NCBI GenBank assembly: GCA_001784175.1
Contig: MFPR01000011.1
Span: forward strand, 1 to 64,000
DNA length: 64,000 nt
Source of the DNA: Candidatus Lindowbacteria bacterium RIFCSPLOWO2_12_FULL_62_27
GTDB taxonomy: Bacteria; Lindowbacteria; 2-12-FULL-62-27
Direction of reading: 5' to 3'
The translations under genes were made by a program, and so were the position numbers. Under the pieces are notes generated by a model. That model was given only the letters and a program-made list of their open reading frames with translations, was not told the origin of the DNA and searched no databases. Positions 16,021-23,686 of the stretch are shown piece by piece; the stretch's first letter is position 1, and every line of letters begins with the position of its first letter.

Positions 16021-16302
16021 ACCGGGCCGCGGCACCGGGCCGCGCATGCGGACGAAGAGGCGCGCGAAGACGGGCTGACACGCGAGGAAGTTTACGATTC
16101 GGTTATTCGCGGTGAAATCATAGAGGACTATGCGGACGACGAGCCTCATCCAAGCTGTTTGATCTATGGCACGATCAAGGGGAAGCCGGTTCACAGCGTT
16201 TGGTCATACAACGCGAAAAATAAATCCACCGTGCTGGTCACCGTTTATCGGCCTGACCCCAAACAGTGGATCAACTGGAAGGAAAGGAGAAAAGCGAAAT
16301 GA
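15991..16302 (+). CDS. DUF4258 protein, N-terminus replaced by hairpin element
   Basis: From about codon 18 the product follows the DUF4258 toxin-like pattern: HADEEAREDGLTREEVYDSV, then IRGEIIEDYADDEPHPSCLI, and a terminal VLVTVYRPDPKQW. The expected first strand before the conserved His is missing. Instead the frame runs back through the GC-rich repeats into the hairpin, whose loop supplies the only usable start (TTG 15991). The gene is therefore 5'-damaged and may be silent or make a chimeric N-terminus. Its stop overlaps the downstream zinc-finger gene (ATGA), as in intact DUF4258/YgiT pairs. Confidence 0.65.
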   Translation: MPQSQKVKSGTGPRHRAAHADEEAREDGLTREEVYDSVIRGEIIEDYADDEPHPSCLIYGTIKGKPVHSVWSYNAKNKSTVLVTVYRPDPKQWINWKERRKAK

Positions 16303-16544
16303 AACTTTTGGACAAGTGTCCGGTTTGCTCCGGCGAGATCGTAGAAAAAGGAGTTCGAAAACTTTTGGAGGGCGGCAGCAACCACACGGCAATCATGAAA
16401 GTCGCGGCCGAGGTCTGCCTGCACTGCGGCGAACGATTCTATTCCGATGCGACCGTCAAACGATTTGAAGAAATCCGGGCCAAACTGGAGCGGCAAGAAA
16501 CGGCGGGTCTTCAAAAAGTAGGACTGACCTTTCAGGTGGTTTGA
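16299..16544 (+). CDS. YgiT-type zinc-finger protein (MqsA-like N-terminal domain)
   Basis: 81 residues from ATG 16299, preceded by AAGGAGA. Two CxxC pairs are visible (CPVC near the N-terminus, CLHC in the middle), with the YgiT pattern VAAEVCLHCGERFYSDATVK. There is no XRE domain, so it is the short form that accompanies DUF4258 proteins and is thought to be the antitoxin. It is coupled to the upstream gene by a four-base overlap. The 302 bp that follow (16545-16846) contain no convincing intact gene, only a possible UPF0175 remnant. Confidence 0.8.
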   Translation: MKLLDKCPVCSGEIVEKGVRKLLEGGSNHTAIMKVAAEVCLHCGERFYSDATVKRFEEIRAKLERQETAGLQKVGLTFQVV

Positions 16545-16778
16545 TTCGCCCTGATCCTCTGTAAGATATAAGCTGCGGGACCCTGTGTCATTGTTCTACT
16601 TTGCTACTTTCGCCTGCCGTGAAACATTGTCACTGCGAATCATGAAACCGAATCCCGAACCCGCCGCCGGTCGCGGAGGCCGCCGGAACGGGGTGCGGCG
16701 GACGTTTTGCGGACGTTCCCGAATGGTGACCGAATTGCAACGCTTGAAATACTTTCGCCTATGCGGTAAGAATTACAC

Positions 16779-16850
16779 ATGAACGTGCGCATCGAAGGTG
16801 TTGAGATGGACCAATTAAATCTGAGCGAGTCCCAGCGTAGAGCGGTTTGA
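16779..16850 (+). pseudogene. Possible UPF0175 antitoxin remnant
   Basis: ATG 16779 opens a 23-codon frame, MNVRIEGVEMDQLNLSESQ and four more residues, ending in TGA. It resembles the first strand and LxLSEEQ segment of UPF0175. In the next frame the sequence reads ERFEL, matching the RFEL that should follow, so a one-base frameshift after codon 20 would explain the break. The rest of the gene is absent. The signal is short and could be chance. Confidence 0.35.
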
Positions 16851-17140
16851 ACTTGAAGATCGCAGAAATAATCTGGAAGGAGAAATTTGTCGAGAAACTG
16901 GAGGTTCTGCACCCTGTTTCGACGGACGAGGTCGAAGAGATCATTTGCGGAACGGAGAAATTCTTTCGGATGAAAAGGGGCAAGGTCAAAGGCGAGGATG
17001 TATATCGGGCCGGAGGGCAAACGGAGGACGGTCGGTTCCTGACGGTATTCTTCATTTACAAGAAACGACGGAACGCCGCGTTGCCGATCAGCGCGCGGGA
17101 AATGGACGACAAAGAAAGGAGACGATACAAACGTGAATAA
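16847..17140 (+). CDS. BrnT-family toxin
   Basis: 97 residues if TTG 16847 is the start; no ATG or GTG is available near the N-terminus. It shows the BrnT/DUF497 pattern: an N-terminal W with V-EKLE, KVKGEDVYRAGGQTEDGRFL, VFFIYKKR, and the terminal ISAREMDDKERRRYKRE, with the conserved Ser-Ala-Arg and Glu-Arg-Tyr. It is predicted to be a RelE-fold ribonuclease. The stop lies within the 5' end of a CopG antitoxin gene. The TTG start and the antitoxin remnant just upstream suggest that the original 5' end has been disturbed. Confidence 0.75.
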   Translation: MNLKIAEIIWKEKFVEKLEVLHPVSTDEVEEIICGTEKFFRMKRGKVKGEDVYRAGGQTEDGRFLTVFFIYKKRRNAALPISAREMDDKERRRYKRE

Positions 17141-17393
17141 AGTCAAAAAGCTTCCGGACGAGTTCGGCGGTGACGAGGCGGCAGGGAAGTTCTGGGACAC
17201 TCACTCATCCGCCGATTACGAGGATGAAATGACGGAAGTCGAGATGGAAGTCGACATCCGCAGGCGGACGTTTCTTGTCCCGGTCTCGGATCGGATATAT
17301 CGGATAGCCAAAAAGCGGGCCGCGGCCAAACGGTGTTCCGTTCAAGCGATTATCAATACTCTCCTGCGCCGGGATCTGGTTCAAGCAAGGTAA
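17133..17393 (+). CDS. BrnA/CopG-type antitoxin
   Basis: 86 residues, GTG start overlapping the BrnT gene by 8 nt. The N-terminal FWDTHSSADYEDEM line is the hallmark of CopG-type antitoxins that pair with BrnT. A ribbon-helix-helix follows (VPVSDRIYRIAKKRAAAKRC, then AIINTLLRRDL). It should repress the operon and bind the toxin. Its last 13 bases overlap the 3' end of lnt on the opposite strand, so the module is wedged directly against that gene. Confidence 0.82.
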   Translation: MNKVKKLPDEFGGDEAAGKFWDTHSSADYEDEMTEVEMEVDIRRRTFLVPVSDRIYRIAKKRAAAKRCSVQAIINTLLRRDLVQAR

Positions 17394-18799
17394 CCTTTCG
17401 CCTCTCCGAGATAAAATACTGCGCCGAACAGGGCGACCGTAACGGCGACGCAGAGGTACGGCAGGACCCACCCGAACCGGTGATAGATCGTCCGGTCCTT
17501 GCGGGCGGCAATCGTTGCGGTCAGGACGCCCTCCTTATTCAGCGCCAGAGACGCCACACGCCGCCCGGCCGGATCGATCGCTTCCGACGGCCCTGATGAG
17601 GACGCGCGGACGATCCAGCGGCGCGATTCGACCGCGCGGAACGACAGGAGCGCCGCGTGCTGCAGGCGTTCGACGTTTCCCCATTCCGCCGGATCGTAGG
17701 ACGGAACGAGGAAAAATTCGGCGCCGAGACCGGTCAGGCGTCGGGACAGGTCGGTGAAGTTTTCGTCGAAACATATCTGAACGCCCGCGACCCCGTGCGT
17801 CGTCGGAAACACTTCGCGGGCCGGCCGGCGCGCGAATCCTCCTCCGAAAAATGTTTTCTCCATCAGCGGCACGAGATGAACTTTGGTGTGCCGTCCGAGA
17901 TATTTTCCTTCCGGGTCGAAGACGAGCGCGCAATCTTCGGGGTTCTGCCGCGCCATCGGCGAGGACCCCACGATCGCGCCGGCGATCAGATGCGTATTCC
18001 AGCGGCGGGCGAGTCCGGCGAGGGGGTCCAGCGCGGCTGTGTCCAGCGCCGGAATGGACATGGCGCCTTCCGGCCAGATCAGAAAGTCGCGCCGTTCGGC
18101 TGCGGCTTGCTCGGAGAGTTGGTATAGCCGGCCGGACGCGTAGTCCTCGTGTTGGACCGCCGCCACGCGGATGTCGCCGGGTGCGACCTCGGGCGTCAGC
18201 GTCCGGCCGCCCGCGTAGAGGGCGATGGCCATGATCAGCGCGGCCAGACCTGCCGCCCAGGACCCGCCAAGCGCGGCCGCGAGCAGGCCGTTGACAAGGA
18301 CCACGATGAAACTCAGCCCGTACACTCCGATGATGCTTGCCCACTGGAGCACGGCCGGCGTGGAGTGAAAGGCCGACCCGGGCGTGAGCCACGTGAATTC
18401 GAACCACCAGAGTTCCGACCGGAAAAACTCGAGCCCGACCCAGACCGCCGCGGCAGCCACCGCGCGCGGGAGACGCGGCCACGACGCTGTCGAGAAATAC
18501 CAGAGCGCGAACAGCGCGGGCCACAGCGCCAGAAGGACCCACAGGGACACCGCCGCGGGGCCGAACAATCGCGTGAGCCAGAAAAGGCTCAACACGCAGA
18601 GGACGAGTCCCGCCGTCAGGCCCAAATAAAACGCCGTGCGCGCGGAGCCCGCGCGCTGAGCTGCCCACAGGAGGGGCAGGAGCGCAATCCAGATGAGAAT
18701 AGATATGGATCGCGGTGGGAGCGCCAGATGAAGGAGAACCCCTGTACAGACTGCGGCCGCGAATCCTGTCAACGCCGACATCTGAGAGGAGCGAATCAT
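17381..18799 (-). CDS. lnt: Apolipoprotein N-acyltransferase (copy 1)
   Basis: 472 residues. Several N-terminal membrane helices (residues ~1-195) are followed by a nitrilase-type domain with the catalytic triad visible: E244 in WPEGAMS, K306 in HTKVHLVP and C343 in QICFDENF. A final membrane helix is near 448-468. It would add the third acyl chain to lipoproteins in the inner membrane. The last residues (FYLGEAKGYLA) differ from the end encoded by the duplicated fragment at 15826-15934. The C-terminus was therefore probably remodelled when the toxin-antitoxin segment arrived. A second lnt lies at 54169. Confidence 0.88.
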   Translation of the reverse strand: MIRSSQMSALTGFAAAVCTGVLLHLALPPRSISILIWIALLPLLWAAQRAGSARTAFYLGLTAGLVLCVLSLFWLTRLFGPAAVSLWVLLALWPALFALWYFSTASWPRLPRAVAAAAVWVGLEFFRSELWWFEFTWLTPGSAFHSTPAVLQWASIIGVYGLSFIVVLVNGLLAAALGGSWAAGLAALIMAIALYAGGRTLTPEVAPGDIRVAAVQHEDYASGRLYQLSEQAAAERRDFLIWPEGAMSIPALDTAALDPLAGLARRWNTHLIAGAIVGSSPMARQNPEDCALVFDPEGKYLGRHTKVHLVPLMEKTFFGGGFARRPAREVFPTTHGVAGVQICFDENFTDLSRRLTGLGAEFFLVPSYDPAEWGNVERLQHAALLSFRAVESRRWIVRASSSGPSEAIDPAGRRVASLALNKEGVLTATIAARKDRTIYHRFGWVLPYLCVAVTVALFGAVFYLGEAKGYLA

Positions 18800-18872
18800 G
18801 GGCGCGGGGAATGGTCAACGAAGCGAATCCGGCGGATGCTGATTGCGAGTTTTCTTGATATGGTAGCCGCCC

Positions 18873-20738
18873 ATGTGCGGGATAGCAGGATTTTTTGATT
18901 CCGCCCGGCGGGTGAGCCGGCCGGATGAGACGTTGCTTCGGATGACCCAGACGCTCAAGCGTCGGGGGCCGAACGATATGGGGGTGCTTCACAGCGGGCC
19001 GTGGCATCTGGGGCACCGGCGGCTGTCGATCCTGGATTTGTCGGCCGCCGGGCGGCAGCCGATGGTGAGCGACGACGGGAAGCTTGCGGTGGTGTTCAAC
19101 GGAGAGATTTACAATTTCCAGGAACTGCGGCAGTGGCTCGAAAGCCGCGGGTACCGGTTCCGGACGCGCACCGACACCGAAGTGCTTCTCCATATATATA
19201 AGGAGGAGGGCGAGGCGGCGCTGGCGAGGCTCAACGGGATGTTCGGGTTTGCGCTGCTGGACCTGGAACGGCAGCGGTTGCTCCTGGCCCGCGACCGCGC
19301 CGGCAAGAAGCCCCTGTATTATACGGTCCAGAACGGTGTCTTCGCGTTCGCCTCCGAACTCAAGGCGCTGACGGCGATGGCTGAATTGGATCGGACGGTC
19401 GATCCAGAAAGCGTGCGGCTGTTTTTCGGTTTGGACTACATTCCGTCGCCGAAAACCATCTACCGGGAATTCAGGAAACTGCGGTCGGGGCACTATCTGA
19501 TCTTCGACGGTCGAACTGTGACCGAAGAGCCGTACTGGCGCCTGCGGTACGTCCCCAAGGCCAAGGGCCACCCGCGAGAAATGGCCGTGGAGATGGCCGA
19601 CCGGATCCGCTCGGCGGTCAAGGCGAGGCTGGTGGCCGACGTGCCTGTGGGGGTGCTGCTCTCGGGCGGGATCGACTCGTCGTGCGTCGCGTATTTTGCG
19701 CAGGAACACGCCACACAGCGCGTTCGGACATTCTCGATCCACTTCGACGATCCGTCCTACGACGAATCGGGATACGCGCGTCTCGTGGCGGAGCGGTTGG
19801 GAACCGAGCATACGGAATTTTCTTTCACGGCCAGGGACGCACTCGACCGCATGGAAACAGTCTTCGCCTATCTCGACGAGCCCTTCGCCGATCCTTCCAT
19901 TCTTCCGACGGCGCTTTTGTGCGAGAACACCGTCAAGCACGTCACCGTCGCGCTGGGCGGCGACGGCGGCGACGAATTGTTTTACGGCTATCCAACGTAT
20001 CAGGCCGAGGCGGCGGCGAGGGCGCTGGCGCCCGTGCGGTGGGCCGCGCCGGCGTTTCATTATCTGGCACGGCGTCTGCCGGCCTCCGACCGATACATGA
20101 GCTGGCCGTTCAAGCTCGAACGATTCTGCCGGGGTCTTGCGGCCGATCCGGTACGCCGCCATTTTCTGTGGCGCGGTCCATGCGCTCCGGAAACGCTCGA
20201 CCGCCTGATGGGTCGGCCGGCGGCGAACGACCTGTACGGGCCGCTGGCGCGCGAGGTCGGAGAGAACCAACCGTACGACAGCGCGTTCGAGCCGGTGCTT
20301 TACAACGATTTCCGTTTTTATCTGCAGGATGGCGTGCTCGTGAAGGTGGACCGCGCGAGCATGATGCACTCGCTGGAGGTGCGTGCGCCGCTTCTGGACC
20401 AGCGCGTGATCGAATATGCGGCGAGCCTGCCGCGGGAGTTGAACTTTCGCGGATTCAAGACGAAATCTTTTTTCAAGGACATCCTTCGGGGCAAGTTGCC
20501 GGACGAGGTGATCGACCGGCCGAAGCAGGGGTTTGCGGTGCCGGTTTCGGGGTGGCTGAAGAAGGACCTGAGGGACCTGTTTCTGGATCTTTGGACGGGC
20601 CCGGCCGCCGCCGAGGCATGGATCCATCCGAAGGTTGCGACAGAATTATTCGAAGAGCACGCCTCAGGCCGGCGCGATCGCCGCAAGGAACTGTGGGCGC
20701 TCCTGTCCTATCAGATGTGGCGCCGGTCGGCCGGATGA
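18873..20738 (+). CDS. asnB: Asparagine synthetase (glutamine-hydrolysing)
   Basis: 621 residues. It begins MCGIAGFFD, so Cys2 is the amidotransferase nucleophile and fixes the start. The N-terminal class II glutaminase domain (to about 210) has RRGPND and NGEIYN. The synthetase domain carries the PP-loop SGGIDSS near 265 and LGGDGGDELFYGYPTY. It converts aspartate to asparagine with ATP and glutamine, or acts as an amidotransferase in cell-surface sugar metabolism, as many AsnB-like enzymes of this length do. It is divergently placed from lnt (73 bp apart) and overlaps the CPBP protease gene downstream. Confidence 0.9.
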   Translation: MCGIAGFFDSARRVSRPDETLLRMTQTLKRRGPNDMGVLHSGPWHLGHRRLSILDLSAAGRQPMVSDDGKLAVVFNGEIYNFQELRQWLESRGYRFRTRTDTEVLLHIYKEEGEAALARLNGMFGFALLDLERQRLLLARDRAGKKPLYYTVQNGVFAFASELKALTAMAELDRTVDPESVRLFFGLDYIPSPKTIYREFRKLRSGHYLIFDGRTVTEEPYWRLRYVPKAKGHPREMAVEMADRIRSAVKARLVADVPVGVLLSGGIDSSCVAYFAQEHATQRVRTFSIHFDDPSYDESGYARLVAERLGTEHTEFSFTARDALDRMETVFAYLDEPFADPSILPTALLCENTVKHVTVALGGDGGDELFYGYPTYQAEAAARALAPVRWAAPAFHYLARRLPASDRYMSWPFKLERFCRGLAADPVRRHFLWRGPCAPETLDRLMGRPAANDLYGPLAREVGENQPYDSAFEPVLYNDFRFYLQDGVLVKVDRASMMHSLEVRAPLLDQRVIEYAASLPRELNFRGFKTKSFFKDILRGKLPDEVIDRPKQGFAVPVSGWLKKDLRDLFLDLWTGPAAAEAWIHPKVATELFEEHASGRRDRRKELWALLSYQMWRRSAG

Positions 20739-21652
20739 AAAAAACGATCGCGCTGATCGCGCTTTTTGCCGCGCTCTGCCTGGCGCTCTGGGGCCTGAGT
20801 GACTCCGCCGTGCGCGCGGGCAGGGACCTGTTGCCCGAGTCGTGGACGGCGGGCGGTCCGGGCGAAAAAACGGTGTCTCTGAATCTGTACGGCGTCGACC
20901 GGTTTCTTCGTCAGAGTCTGTTCGGTCCGGTTTCGCGGCGGTGGATGTTTCTCGGTCTGGCCGCCTTTTTTGCCGTGACCGGCCTCGTCGCGATCCGTGC
21001 GCTCACGGGAGAATCGCGGCTGGAGACGGAGCCGCGGTGGCGCTGGGCGGATCTCTTCTGGGTATTCGGGGCCGTGATGGTCTTCTGGGAATGCGGCGCG
21101 GGCCCGGCGGAGGACTCGACCGGCCGGCTGTTTCTGAAGGATGCCGCCATCGGCGTGTGGATATGCGCGCTGGCGGCCGCGCGGGGCATTGGCGCGCGCG
21201 CCATGGGTCTGTCGGCGCGCGATCTTATGTCCGCCGTCGCGCGTGGCGTCGCCGCGTCCCTCCTGCTGATCCCGACGCTTGCATTTCTGTCCCTGATCGC
21301 GCTTGCGTCGGCGGGTCCCCCCGGCGTCGTTTCCGATGTCCGCCTGCCGGTGCCGTCCAGCGTGGCGGCGGCGTGGCTGGCAGCTTTGGTCCTGCCATTT
21401 TTTGAAGAGATGTTGTTCCGCGGCTTTTTATACCGGCACCTCCGCGCCCGTTGGCCGGAGGTCCTTGCGAACGTCGGAACGTCGCTGATCTTCGCGGCGA
21501 TTCACGGCGTGGCCGGATCCGTGGGTCTCGCGCGGTTCGTCGGCAGCCTTCTCATGTGCCGGCTCTATGAGCACAGCGGGTCGCTCTGGTCTCCCCTGGC
21601 CGCGCATGCCACCTTCAACGCGATCCTCCTCGTCGGCCCCAAGCTTCTGTAG
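20735..21652 (+). CDS. CPBP-family intramembrane metalloprotease
   Basis: 305 residues, ATG overlapping the asnB stop. It is a multi-span membrane protein with the CPBP/Abi motifs: E224-E225-x3-R229 (FEEMLFRGFLYRH), F-x3-H257 in FAAIHG, and HATFNAI near the end. The N-terminus has a signal-like first helix and a periplasmic stretch before the second helix. Members cleave substrates within the membrane or process prenylated or peptide substrates; some act in exosortase systems. No sorting-signal protein is obvious nearby. Function beyond the family is unknown. Confidence 0.8.
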   Translation: MKKTIALIALFAALCLALWGLSDSAVRAGRDLLPESWTAGGPGEKTVSLNLYGVDRFLRQSLFGPVSRRWMFLGLAAFFAVTGLVAIRALTGESRLETEPRWRWADLFWVFGAVMVFWECGAGPAEDSTGRLFLKDAAIGVWICALAAARGIGARAMGLSARDLMSAVARGVAASLLLIPTLAFLSLIALASAGPPGVVSDVRLPVPSSVAAAWLAALVLPFFEEMLFRGFLYRHLRARWPEVLANVGTSLIFAAIHGVAGSVGLARFVGSLLMCRLYEHSGSLWSPLAAHATFNAILLVGPKLL

Positions 21653-21662
21653 GCCGGCGACC

Positions 21663-22304
21663 TCAGGCGCGGCCGAGCGCGTAGAAAATGAGTTTGATGG
21701 ATTCCTTGAAGACCTGCTGATATGCGTCGGAAGATTCGTTATCGCGCCGCAGGAGGTCGTCGAACGTGGAGGACGCGATGTACAGGACGCGCTGTTCGGC
21801 TGCGGCGTTGGTGCGCGCCATGGAGAGCCGGATCCGCCGCAGGTGATATCCGTCCGAAACCGCGAGCGCCGTGGCCGCCGGCCGCGCCGCCAGAAAATCT
21901 GAAAACAACCGCGCGTCCTGCCACGTGCTGCGGGACTGGCCCAGAAACACAACCTGGGTTTCGCTCACGCCGTGCGACCGCAACAGCTTCAGCACGAGCG
22001 AGCCTTCCGTCAGGTCCTCACCGGCGATGTCCCGCATCTCCCGCCGCCACCGAGGCGGCTCGGTGACCGTCAGCACCAGCGTGTCGCCGAGGCGCCGATC
22101 CATCAGGCCGACGGCGAAGGGCAGCCGATAGAAGAGGCTGCCGGAGGGCACGAGCAGGTAATCGACGCGGCGGGGTTCCTGGGAAACGTCGAGAAACGAA
22201 AAGATCGTCCGGCTGACCGCCTTCGGCATCACGAGGGGCGTCACGAGGATGGCGGTCCAGACAAGGCACGCGGCCAGAAAGCCGTACACGAAACCCTTCC
22301 TCAT
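21663..22304 (-). CDS. DUF218 / YdcF-like membrane-anchored protein
   Basis: 213 residues from ATG 22304. An N-terminal membrane helix (about 5-30) precedes a DUF218-like Rossmann domain: a start strand DYLLVPSGS, a central VVFLGQSRSTWQDARLFSDF and AVSDGYHLRRIRL. These match the ST-x-x-A and YH-x-x-R motifs of YdcF/SanA/ElyC proteins, which are linked to envelope integrity. It overlaps the ntrC-like gene by four bases and ends the serS operon. It is convergent with the CPBP gene with a 10-bp gap and no visible terminator. Confidence 0.6.
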   Translation of the reverse strand: MRKGFVYGFLAACLVWTAILVTPLVMPKAVSRTIFSFLDVSQEPRRVDYLLVPSGSLFYRLPFAVGLMDRRLGDTLVLTVTEPPRWRREMRDIAGEDLTEGSLVLKLLRSHGVSETQVVFLGQSRSTWQDARLFSDFLAARPAATALAVSDGYHLRRIRLSMARTNAAAEQRVLYIASSTFDDLLRRDNESSDAYQQVFKESIKLIFYALGRA

Positions 22305-23686
22305 GCCGGCCGGTCCTCCGCCGGCGTTCCGTAACCGTATTTTTCCATCTTCTTGTACAGGGTGGTGCGATTGATCCCGAGGACGCCGGACGCGCGGCTG
22401 ATGTTCCATTTTTCCGCGTTCAGCACGCTCAGGATGTGGCGCTTTTCCACCTCATCCAGCGACAGGCTCGACTCGTATCCGGCCGCCATCGCCGGCCGGG
22501 GCGCCGGCCGCTGGAGGGGCGCGGGCAGGTGCAACAGTCCGATCTCGCCGGCGTGCTGGGAGAGCGCGATGGCGTATTTGAGCGCGTTTTCGAGTTCGCG
22601 AATGTTGCCCGGCCAGTCGTACTCGAGACAGCGCTGGAGCGCCTCGTCGGAAAACGGTTTCTGCGAAACGTTCAATTCCTTGAACGCCTTCTGCGCCAGG
22701 TGCGAGATCAAGAGGGGGATGTCCTCAGGGCGCTCCCGGAGCGGCGGCATGCGAAGGGGGACGACGCTGAGCCGGAAGAAGAGGTCTTCCCGGAATTTTC
22801 CCTCCTTGACCATCAGCGCGAGGTCGACGTTGGTCGCGGCGATGACGCGGACATCCACCCGCGTTTCCTTGTCGTCGCCGAGCCGGCTGAAAGTGCGCTC
22901 CTGCAGGAAGCGGAGCAGTTTGGCCTGGAGGGTCGGGTCCATGTTTCCGATCTCGTCCAGAAAGACCGTGCCGCGGTCGGCGCTTTCAAAGCGGCCCTTG
23001 TGGCTCCGGACCGCGCCCGTGAACGCGCCGCGCTCGAAGCCGAACAGCTCGCTCTCCAGGAGCGTGCCCGGGATGCTGCCGCAGTCGACCACGACGAAGG
23101 GATTGTCGCGGCGGCCCGACCGGAAGTGGACGGCGCGCGCCACGAGTTCCTTGCCGGTGCCGCTTTCGCCGGTGATGAGGACCGTGACGTCGGTCGAGGC
23201 GACTTCCTGGATGATATGGAAGATTTTCTGCATGACCGCCGTCTTGCCGACGAGATGTTCGAAGCTGTATTTTTCCGCGAGTTCCTCCCGGAGCCGCCGG
23301 TTGGCCGACCGGAGTTCCTTACGTTCAAGGGCCTTGGCCACGACAAGTTCGACGGCCTCCGGGCCGCCGGGGATGGGTTTGGTCAGGTAATCGAACGCGC
23401 CGTCCTTCATCGCCTCGAGGGCCGATTCAACAGTCGCGAAGGCCGTGAGGAGGATGACTTCGGTTTCGTGGCTGCGGCGTTTGACTTCGCGCACAAGCTC
23501 GTTGCCGTTGAGGCCTGGCATCCGGATGTCTGAAATCACCACATCGATCTCGCGCTCGGACAAAATCGACAACGCCGCCGCCGCGTCCGGCGCCTGGTAG
23601 ACGAGGTGGGACGCGCGCTCCAACGCTTTGGCGACCGAATCCCGCATGGACCGGTCGTCGTCGACCACGAGGATGACGGGTCTCAT
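22301..23686 (-). CDS. NtrC-family sigma-54 response regulator
   Basis: 461 residues from ATG 23686. The receiver domain has acidic D9-D11 and phosphoacceptor D53 (VISDIRMPG). The AAA domain has Walker A GESGTGKE and an intact GAFTGA loop (GFERGAFTGAV), so it should remodel sigma-54 RNA polymerase. A Fis-type helix-turn-helix ends the protein (GVLGINRTTLYKKMEKYG). It overlaps its histidine kinase by four bases (ATGA), a cognate pair. Target promoters were not identified in the window. In-frame codons further upstream exist but overlap the kinase and lack homology. Confidence 0.92.
   Translation of the reverse strand: MRPVILVVDDDRSMRDSVAKALERASHLVYQAPDAAAALSILSEREIDVVISDIRMPGLNGNELVREVKRRSHETEVILLTAFATVESALEAMKDGAFDYLTKPIPGGPEAVELVVAKALERKELRSANRRLREELAEKYSFEHLVGKTAVMQKIFHIIQEVASTDVTVLITGESGTGKELVARAVHFRSGRRDNPFVVVDCGSIPGTLLESELFGFERGAFTGAVRSHKGRFESADRGTVFLDEIGNMDPTLQAKLLRFLQERTFSRLGDDKETRVDVRVIAATNVDLALMVKEGKFREDLFFRLSVVPLRMPPLRERPEDIPLLISHLAQKAFKELNVSQKPFSDEALQRCLEYDWPGNIRELENALKYAIALSQHAGEIGLLHLPAPLQRPAPRPAMAAGYESSLSLDEVEKRHILSVLNAEKWNISRASGVLGINRTTLYKKMEKYGYGTPAEDRPA

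Noticed and set aside
16585-16782. Possible 65-codon gene between YgiT and BrnT modules
   Set aside because: Arg/Gly-rich low-complexity product, no ribosome-binding site and no recognisable pattern.
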